Source: Megamerina dolium (Eukaryota > Arthropoda > Insecta > Diptera > Megamerinidae). Taken from it: a DNA stretch of 64,000 nt. The notes under the pieces are model-generated. The model saw only the letters and a list, made by a program, of their open reading frames with translations, did not search any database and was not told where the DNA came from. This document shows positions 56,350-64,000 of this stretch, in pieces; within the stretch, counting starts at the first letter, position 1; every line of letters begins with the position of its first letter. The position numbers and the translations under genes are program-made. The stretch is taken from contig OY978530.1 of NCBI GenBank assembly GCA_963854835.1, positions 12,734,609-12,798,608 of the forward strand, in the 5' to 3' direction.

Positions 56350-56895
56350 TATTGAATGTGTCTTCCATGTAGATGCGAGCGCGTAATAACATTTTCAGTT
56401 TGTGTCTGATTGTGAGGCATGTGTGACTACTGATTGCATGTGCACATGTACACAATATCACTTTTGTATCGTTGTTCATACGTATTGTATTGTTACGTTT
56501 TTATTCTGTGAGCGTTTAATTCTATTTGAATTACCTTGTTCGATCACTGGATTCTGTTAATAATAACTGCAATATCTATTTTATACAACTATATACAGCA
56601 ACAATTTATTTAATAAACTCTATTTACAATCAACTCTGTTTATAATCGACTATTTACAATACTAGCAACTTTTGCCTCTGTATAGATGTTTGCGCAGTCA
56701 TGTTCGGAATTCGATTGATTGATGTAACGAAATTTGATTTAAAAATTTCACACTCCATTTGCGGCGACGCCGTCTAAGACGTTTTCCTTAAAAAAATTAA
56801 TAATCAAATAAAATAAAATAATTTATTTAATATATGTCCAACATCAACGTATTTTCAGCGTTCAGCTATCACCGATAGCTAAAGAGGTAAGATAC
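56350..56895. other. AT-rich non-coding stretch before env
   Basis: No frame of note. Direct repeats TTTATTTAATAAACTCTATT / TCTGTTTATAATCGAC / CTATTTACAA near 56600-56660 might be LTR or leader sequence of an errantivirus, but nothing proves it. Confidence 0.35.
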
Positions 56896-58535
56896 ACAAT
56901 GATCCAACGAAATAAATACAATATTACACATGATACACCCAAAAGAGATAACAAATTTGTTAAAAGAAATCCAGGAAAATATAAGAGAGGCAGAAATAAG
57001 TAACAAAGTATTTCTTTTTAATGAAATTCAAATAATTAAAGCAAAAATTAGGTAGAAAACACCTTAAGAAGAAGGAAGAAAGAAGAGAGGTTTGATTAAT
57101 TTTGGAGACAGGATGTACAAATGGATGTTCGGGGTAATGGACGATGAAGACAGACTAGATATTATTAATCACTTAAAAGTAATAAAACTATAAATACAGT
57201 ACATATAATACAATGCTATAAAAAATTTAAATAAGCAAATTATTATAAATGACTATTTTAATAATTCAATTACTTTAATGAAAAAAGTAATAGAAAATGA
57301 CAGGGTTAATATTTTAAAAGCATCAAATAAAATACAGGAGGAAGATAGGGAGTTAGCAAAATTGGTTCTATACAATGAACGAATGAACAAACTATGGTAT
57401 ATCGTATGATAAATTCAAGAAATTCAGAATAATATAGCCGCCGCTAAAAATAATAATACATCCGGGAATGATAACAAAAGAAGAAACAGAGAGAGGTAGA
57501 TTTTTTAAACTAAAATTAGCCAGAGCAGGGGCTTTAGCATAAAAAGATAAAGCAATAATTTTCCCAATACAAATTCCAAAAAGTTTTTTTTAAACAATAT
57601 GCAAAACTAATTACGCCATTAAAATAAATAAATATGTGGCACTTAAAACCCCAAAGGGCTCATTGGCCGAGCTTCTCTTTCATTACTGTTGTGCGTCTTA
57701 AATTTTGGACAATATTAGAAGGGACCTACTTATTTTAGCCGAACACTTGTGACATCACTTTTTCTGAGCTTTGTCACAGAGTTCATTTGAAGCTTTTTCA
57801 TGGCAAGTTGTTACTGTCGGAAGAATTGCCAATTGCTTGCCGACAGGTGGGTACCGTTCGAAAGAAAAATCTTATCGTTATTAAATTTGTTATGCATCAG
57901 CAGGGGATTGAACCACGACCTACAGATCAGAAGGCGAACACACTAAAAACTGAGCTACGCCATTGCCAAATAAAAAAAAACTGCAAATAGATCAAGATGA
58001 TGAATCGATTATAATAATTATTAAAGAACATTTTACATATAAGGAAAATAGGGTATATAAAAAATTAGAGATAAGCAAGAATTGTATATTTATAATGATT
58101 GTGAATTTAAATACAATAATAAAATAATAATTCAAAGAATAGGCGATGACACATTACTAATAAAGAACGCCAATAATGACAGTCTTATCCAGAATTGTGA
58201 TGAAAGAAAATTCATATTGAAAAATAACTATATTACATATACACTTTGCTAATTGTAAAATAAAAATTAAGCAAGAAAAATTTACTAACAGCAAAACAGA
58301 ATTTATTGACAAATTTGTATATCCCGTAAAAATGTTGAACCAGTCTTATGAAACAAAAGTAAGTTTTGATAATATTATAACAAATAATTTTGAAAATCTA
58401 AAAGAAATTAAGGAGTTGAAATACCATAAAAATGTTTCCTATGGTTTTAACATTACATTATTAATAATATTGTTTGTAGCAATACTTATTATTGAAAGGA
58501 TATTGAAACGAAAAACTTTAAAAATTAAAATTTAA
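56896..58535 (+). pseudogene. Second errantivirus-like env (baculovirus F-type fusion protein), broken and split by a SINE
   Basis: Several frames read a basic, cleavage-site-like stretch followed by GLINFGDRMYKWMFGVMD (near 57090-57150), the conserved fusion-peptide region of errantiviral Env. Heptad-type sequence with IINHLKVIK and NERMNKLWYI follows, interrupted by stops near 57055, 57190 and 57410. A SINE occupies 57621-57955. The last part (58332-58535) is open and ends with a membrane span (ITLLIILFVAILIIE) and a basic tail. Lesions make function impossible. It differs clearly from the env at 49 kb, so it is a separate lineage. Confidence 0.8.
57621..57955 (-). mobile_element. tRNA-derived SINE, copy 3, with 9-bp target duplication
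   Basis: Minus-strand SINE; the tail AAATATGTGGCACTTAAAAC begins near 57629, and the head ends at ...ACTGAGC (57955). TACGCCATT flanks it at 57612-57620 and 57956-57964. The first few head bases (GGGTGCC) are missing, so this copy is slightly 5'-truncated. Confidence 0.9.
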
Positions 58536-58539
58536 TATA

Positions 58540-58741
58540 AAAGGATTCATAAAACAAAGCATCCTAAAAGAAAACCTGGGTAAGTCACGTACTATGCTCC
58601 CACACCAGCAGTTGAGCTGCCGATCACGACTGTATAGCATGATACGCTACATGAAGGAATGCACCGAGTCAGCATATTTGGATTCGTTGTAGCGACGATG
58701 TTGCTGCCTGGCACGACTACAGTATTACAATGCACTTAGAA
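58540..58741 (+). repeat. Candidate 3' LTR of the second errantivirus (left part, split by hAT)
   Basis: Starts soon after env ends, around GGGTAAGTCACGTACTATGC. The sequence resumes after the hAT at 60813 with poly(A)-signal-like AATAAAG (near 60872) and probably ends before 61000. There is no second copy in the window for comparison. Confidence 0.4.
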
Positions 58742-60804
58742 CAGGGGTCGGCAAAATCATTTTTGAGTGTGTATTGGTGAGCGCGAGAGAGAATTGCGCT
58801 GCACAGTGCTTATAAGAACAAAAAAAACGTATCAAATATGTCTGGCGTATAAAGTTGTGTTTTATTTTGTTTTTTTTTATCAACAAAAAGAATAAAAAAA
58901 AGGAGGCTTATTAATTAATATTATTATTAATATCAATATTCTTGGAACATATTTTTAATATGGCTCCTGTTTAATTTATTTCTGTGGTTGGAGCAAATGA
59001 ATTTTAAGTCAGAAAAAATTTGTTCACAAAAATATGTTGAAGGGAGAAGTGATAAATACTTTAAAGAAATTTCTTTGAGTTGAGGATACAAAGAGTCGTC
59101 TAAATTTCTCCAAAACTCAATAATGTCTGATTCACTACATATATTAAAGCTCATTTCGCTACGCAAGATTACAAGTTCTACTTGAATTTTAAATTCATAC
59201 TTGCATATATCACAGGTAAATGGATTTTTAAAGAGATCAATTACATTCTGAACTTTCTTAAAGTCTTTGAATCTCTCTTCAAAATTAAAAAAAATGGTTT
59301 CCAAAATGTTGACATGGTCATCTTTTTTTGTAAGACCTTTTGTGTTAGCAATAATAGCAGCAGTTCGTGGGAAATTTGAATAATCACCCGACCGAACCTC
59401 AGCTAAGAGTAAATATAAAGTGGTTTGAAAACTTATAACTTTTTCAAACAGATCGGGTAAGGTTTTTTCTTTTCCTTGTAGTTTCAAATTTAATTCATTT
59501 AAATAATAAGTTAAGTCTGAAAGAAATGCTAAATCAGAAATAAAGTCATCATCCAATAAAACCTGTACTAAATTTTCTGTTCCGCTCAAATTTTCCAAGC
59601 GAAAAAACTGTAGTACTTCTTTCCTTAAAGCAAATAATCTATTTAGAGAATTACCGCGGCTTAGCCATCGAACTTCCGTGAACATTACAAGGTCACCATA
59701 GCAGGCATTACAATTTTTTAAAAATTTTGTAAATTCCTGTGGGTAAGCGAATGATGCCCTCCTCTTATTCTATTAATTATCTGCTCTGCAGTTTTCATGG
59801 TGGAATGGTTGCTTAAGAACTGGCATGCAAGTGAAAGTTGATGGATAATACAATGAAAAGAAAAAACATTAATATCATTCTTTATTACCTGTCCTACAAA
59901 GCCCTCTCTTCTGCCAATCATGACACTTACACCATCCGTGCAAACTCCAGCAAGCTTACTTAGCTCGATTTTAGAAAGTTTTTCTAAAACGACTTCAAAT
60001 ACCAGCTTGCCGGTCACGTTTCCATAGAAAGTTTCTAATGAAAACATGGAATTAAAAACTTCGTAGTTGGAATCTACACTTCGAATACAAATAACTAGTT
60101 GGCAAAGGTCATTTATATCAGTGCTTTCATCCAAACATATTGAAAAAAATTTGCAAGAATTAATTTTCTTTTCAATTTCCGCTTCAATAAATACACCAAT
60201 TTGATCTGTTCGCCGAGATAAAGTTCTAGGGGACAAAGGAATGTTTTCAATGACATCGACCAAATGACTATTTAGTTTCTGCAAAACTTGTTTAAAAATG
60301 CCTTGCATATAAACCCCATCAGAAAAAGGCCTTCCCTTTTTAACAATATTTAAGCTAATCAAGTTAGACAAAGTCATTTTTATTGCGGTTTTTGGCTTCC
60401 CAGCGCCTTTTTTATCTTCATTTTCTTCTTTAGAAATCCATTCCTTCAGCTTTAAAAGGAACTGCTTTTTCTTTTCAATATATAAATTATCCCTTGCTTC
60501 ACCCTGAAATTTGTCAAAATCCTTATGAAGCATATCATAATGTCTTTTGACATTATGTTTCTTGAAACATAAAGAATTGTGGCAAAGGAGACATTGCATT
60601 GCATTGAAAGCATTCGGAATCATAAAATATTTTCTTGCAGCCATATTATCATACATGTCCACTGTAACAAGAAAAAATAAGAAAATTATTAGCGCACCCT
60701 TGCACGTGTTGCTTCGTTGCTGTCTCAACAACGATTGAATTGAAAGAGCGTAAGAATGCGTGTGATGTGGGAGAGCTCGTATGAGCAGCTTTTGCCGATG
60801 CCTG
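58742..60804 (-). mobile_element. hAT transposon, full length (2063 bp), 8-bp target duplication
   Basis: The ends are CAGGGGTCGGCAAAA (left) and, reversed, CAGGCATCGGCAAAA (right). ACTTAGAA lies on both sides (58734-58741 and 60805-60812), a perfect 8-bp duplication as made by hAT transposases. It carries one transposase gene with a single frameshift. It is inserted in what looks like an LTR. Confidence 0.94.
58933..60659 (-). pseudogene. hAT transposase (ZBED5/GTF2IRD2-like), one frameshift
   Basis: Start chosen at the ATG at 60659 (MYDNMAARKYFM). The frame is open 24 codons further up, but those read a pyrimidine tract ending TTGTTACAG, which looks like a 3' splice site of a 5' intron. 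Domains: a BED-like zinc finger (CLLCHNSLCF...HNVKRH), a catalytic core with FFSICLDESTDI (Asp) and GVCTDGVSVMIG (Asp), FHCIIHQLSLAC, then RWLSRGNS after a frameshift near 59755. The C-terminal dimerisation domain has STYFCEQIFSDLKFI (Glu region) and NRSHIKNM. Length and motif order fit a complete hAT transposase. Only the one frameshift separates it from an open gene. Confidence 0.9.
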
Positions 60805-60812
60805 ACTTAGAA

Positions 60813-62390
60813 TAAGTTTTGAAGCTGTAGTGTTGCATTAAGAATTGTACAGTAGTCAGATGTTGAGCAGAGTAATAAAGAAGTTGCCTATGACAATATA
60901 AAAAAATAAAATAAACTTTTTTGTAGTTAGGGCGGTCCTTAGAATCTGGCAAAGTTGCGATACGAACCTTAAACTAAAATAATTAATAAGCGAATAAAGT
61001 GGAAGTTAGTTATATAAAAACAATATCTCATTTACTCGCTGAGCTGTGAAATTCTAACGGCAAACCTGATTGAAATCTATGACATCTATAACAGTTTTGA
61101 AGTCACGAAGCAGACATCGTCAAGATCAACAAGTAAATTCCTCCATCCCAACTACTAGTGCTTCCGTTACCACCGCAATTCCAGCTATATACCTAACAAC
61201 AGCAACTCATTATTTGCAAGCAGTCGCACCAGTATCCTTATACGGCACACAAAATGTAAGTACCGATTTATATGTAGCATGTCACGATTAAATATGGATA
61301 AGTTCGAGGAAGTGGGCGCACTCGTTAGTTCCGGCATTGGCTCGTCGGCAATCGGGGTGGGTGGTCAACATCCCTTCACTTATTACCTTTGGCAATATAT
61401 CAATAAAAATTTCGAGTGCTGCGATAATGAGAAGAATAGAATAGATAGAGAGGTAGGAAGAGAGAACGATAAGTAGAGACATACGAGAAACCAAGGAGAG
61501 AGAGAGAGACAGAGTAAAGTTAAGACTCACTTCACTATATATGCGTTCAAGTGTGTTGCACGAGTCGGTTGTAAAATGTTTATACAACTCCTTATGCCCA
61601 CCCTACCATGATCCTAAGTTCAAAAACAAAACACAATTACAATTGTTGTCAGGATCCCTTGGTTGTTCTCACTACTTAACCCTGACGACCGCAAGAAATA
61701 AAAATCCTCATTTTAGCTGGTTAAAGCCATGCTATTCCTTATTTATTAATTTTTAACATAACTTTAGGCATTAATTATTAAATTCAAGTTAATAATTAAT
61801 TATCGAATCTTACCATAACTTAATAATAGTAACAAATATAACAAATAGAGTTGACTTACGTTGGCCTTGCAGTTAATGTCCACCGATGAAAGTACTTTCC
61901 CCGGATGGTGTGCCGAAACCTTTATCACAATATTAGATAAATAAATGAAAACATTAAATCAAACAAACAAAAAAAACTTAATTTTTTTCAGTTTCTTTTC
62001 ATACAGCCCTTAAGTATTTTGTTATTTTTAAATGAAGCATTCCATATTAAACAACAGAAAAAAACTATAATTTTACTTTAATACGAACATCTAGATTTTA
62101 CCGTTTCTTAAAAAAAAAACAAAACTTAAACTTTATAACCAAATGCCGGACCCTTTGGTTGCCAAGCAAATGTTGTTGTTGTTGGTTTCCATAAATGGAT
62201 ATTCTTTTATCGGATATCGGCTATAGCTAAAGAAATAGCTTTTAACAGTTTTGTTGTTTTTTTTCTCCTTCTCGACGAACCAACGACCAAACACACACAC
62301 ATATGTCGAAATCATACACAATTCCCCTTTTCTGCTTTATATCTTTCTGCCTTGTTTATACGTGTTTGTACGATTTTAAATAGTTCTTAT
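60813..62390. other. Mostly non-coding; LTR-like start, GA and CA microsatellites
   Basis: 60813-61000 probably continues the LTR interrupted by the hAT. A GA-rich tract lies at 61494-61515 and a CA tract at 62291-62303. Apart from the exon candidate at 61079 nothing coding is convincing. Confidence 0.45.
61079..61253 (+). CDS. Weak candidate for a host first exon
   Basis: An ATG at 61079 opens a frame rich in Ser, Thr and Ala (SSIPTTSASVTTAIPAIYLT). It reaches CAAAAT|GTAAGT, an excellent 5' splice site, at 61254. The composition resembles fly host proteins rather than element proteins. I recognise no domain and see no acceptor exon in the window. It could equally be chance. Confidence 0.2.
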
Positions 62391-62683
62391 TATAAAATAA
62401 ATAAATATGTGGCACTTAAAGCCCCGAAGGGCTCATTGGCCGAGCTTCTCTCCAATTACTGTTGTGCGACATCACTTTTTCTGAGTTTTGTCACAGAGTT
62501 CTTTTAGAAGCTTTTTAATGGCAAGTTGTTACTGTCAGAAGAATTTCCAATTGCTTGCCGACAGGTGGGTACCGTTCGAAAGAAAAATCTTATTGATATT
62601 AAATTTGTTATGCATGAGCCGGGGATTGAACCACGACCTACAGATCTTAAGGCCAACACACTAACCACTAAGCCACGGCACCC
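62391..62683 (-). mobile_element. tRNA-derived SINE, copy 4, with 9-bp target duplication
   Basis: Minus-strand copy with tail AAATATGTGGCACTTAAAGC and head ending GCCACGGCACCC. AGTTCTTAT flanks it at 62382-62390 and 62684-62692. About 70 bp of the body after GTTGTGCG is deleted relative to copies 1-3. Confidence 0.93.
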
Positions 62684-62969
62684 AGTTCTTATCACATGTT
62701 TTAATGATGAAATATAGTTTTAGTGTATTTTAGCATGTTGCAAGGTTCTTGCTTAATTTTTTTCCCTCTTTAACTTTTTGAGTTCTCTCCCACTTCCCTT
62801 TATGGAACAAACAAAAAAAACTCAAAGCGATCTTGTGTGCTTTTACTTTTATAAGTGCACTATGCAGGCATATGTTCTTTGTCTTTGCAGTAGGAGGCTA
62901 ACAAAAACCTATAGTTTTGGTAATTTTTTTTCTACTTCCTCCTTTTTTCCCTTTTATGATATCCTTTCG
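62684..62969. other. No recognisable feature
   Basis: T-rich spacer between SINE copy 4 and RTE-like LINE copy 3. Confidence 0.5.
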
Positions 62970-64000
62970 GTTTCAGACCTGGTAAATCCATCATCGACCA
63001 GATTTCACACTGCGCCAAATCCTGGAGAAGACCCAAGAAAAACAGATCGACACACACCACCTATTTGTTGATTATAAAACCGCTTTCGACAGTCCGGTAA
63101 GGGATTACCTCTATGCAACAATGTCTGAGTTCGGTATTCCTGCAAAGCTCATTCGACTTTGTAGAATGACACTGCATAACTCCCGTTGTGCAGTGAAAAT
63201 TGGGAAGGACCTCTCCGCACCGTTTAATACCGAACGGGGTTTCAGACAAGGTGATTCGTTATCGTGCGACTTCTTCAATCTTATTATGGAGAAAATAATA
63301 CGAGCTGCTGATCTACGACATAATGGCACTATCTTCAACAAAAGTGTCATGCTGTTAGCGTATGCCGACGATATTGACATAATCGGCATGAACACGCGAG
63401 CAGTCAGTGCAGCATTCTCAGAGTTCGAAAGAGAGTCGCGTCGGATGGGTCTCACGGTGAACGAGGGCAAGACGAAGTATCTAGTGTCAACAAACAAAGA
63501 GTCCCGGCGTCTTGGACAGCACGTCACTGTTGACAACTACGATTTTGAAGTAGTAAGGGACTTTGTCTATCTTGGAACCAGCATTAACAGCACAAATGAC
63601 GTCAGCTTGAAGATCATGCGTAGGATAACTCTTGCTAACAGGTGTTTCTTTGGGCTGAGTAAGCAATTGAGAAGTCGAGCCCTCTTTCGAAGAACGAAAA
63701 CTACACTCTACAAGTCTCTCATCATGCCTGTCCTAACATATGGCGCTGAAGCTTGGACAATTTCCACCTCGGATGAGCGAATGCTTGGAGTTTTCGAGAG
63801 AAAAGTCCTACGCAAGATCTTTGGACCTATTTGCGTTGGTGGCGAGTACCGAGTAAGATACAACCATGAGCTGTACGAGCTGTATGCCGATATTGACATA
63901 GTAAAGCGCATCAAAAACCAGCGGCTGCGCTGGCTAGGTCATGTCGAGCGAATGGAAGAACACGCTCCAGCTAAGAAGGTGTTATATTCGGAACCCGCTG
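62970..64000 (+). pseudogene. RTE-like LINE copy 3, RT with intact YADD, continues past the window
   Basis: 5'-truncated at GGTTTCAGACCTGG inside the RT. A 1-nt loss near 63002 shifts the first codons. From about 63004 the frame is open to the window edge: FVDYKTAFDSPV (catalytic Asp), GFRQGDSLSCDF, LLAYADDIDIIGMN (both Asp present), MGLTVNEGKTKYLV, FERKVLRKIFGP and RLRWLGHVERMEEHAPAK. It is the best-preserved copy of this family here and the only one with an intact catalytic pair. It still lacks the endonuclease, so it is not autonomous. Confidence 0.88.

Overview
This window is eukaryotic and made almost entirely of transposable elements. The AT-rich spacers, the many (TA)n and ACATATGTA-type simple repeats, and the element families present (jockey, RNase H-bearing LOA/I-like LINEs, errantivirus-like gypsy, BEL/Pao, Tc1/mariner, pogo, hAT) fit a brachyceran fly. 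A tephritid fruit fly is my best guess, by inference only. I found no host gene I can defend apart from one weak exon candidate near 61.1 kb, and no rRNA, real tRNA gene or CRISPR array. Almost every coding region is a broken or truncated element gene.

Layout. 0-4 kb: minus-strand fragment of a DUF8207-like protein, a 20-bp minisatellite, a tRNA-derived SINE and a minus-strand RTE/CFDP2-like LINE. 4.4-6.1 kb: 5'-truncated jockey LINE with intact RT. 6.3-10.5 kb: two copies of an element with long inverted ends; one carries a SINE whose empty site survives in the other. 10.5-13.8 kb: gypsy pol copy A. 15.4-19.06 kb: LINE with endonuclease, RT and RNase H, bounded by a 12-bp target duplication. 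19.1-24.7 kb: (TA)n arrays separating a Tc1-like element, a pogo-like remnant and a second RTE-like LINE. 25.1-28.3 kb: gypsy pol scrap and a BEL/Pao gag-protease remnant.

28.3-49.8 kb is best read as one errantivirus-like provirus. It has matching LTRs, a 4-bp TATA duplication at both outer ends, gag and part of pol on the left, and the end of env on the right. About 16.7 kb of other elements sit inside its env: the 3' and 5' parts of minus-strand LINE(s), the 5' half of a jockey element, and two minus-strand gypsy copies (B and C) of the same family as copy A.

49.8-64 kb: mariner scrap, a short hAT-like element with a second 1651-bp Tc1 copy inside it, another hAT-like inverted-end element, a second errantivirus env carrying a SINE, a nearly intact hAT element with a perfect 8-bp duplication, a fourth SINE, and a third RTE-like LINE that runs off the right edge.

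The genes do not form a pathway. The interest lies in nesting, in which copies share the same disabling mutations, and in which elements look young: both Tc1 copies, the hAT at 58.7 kb, the SINEs and RTE-like copy 3. All family names come from reading motifs by eye; no database search was run.
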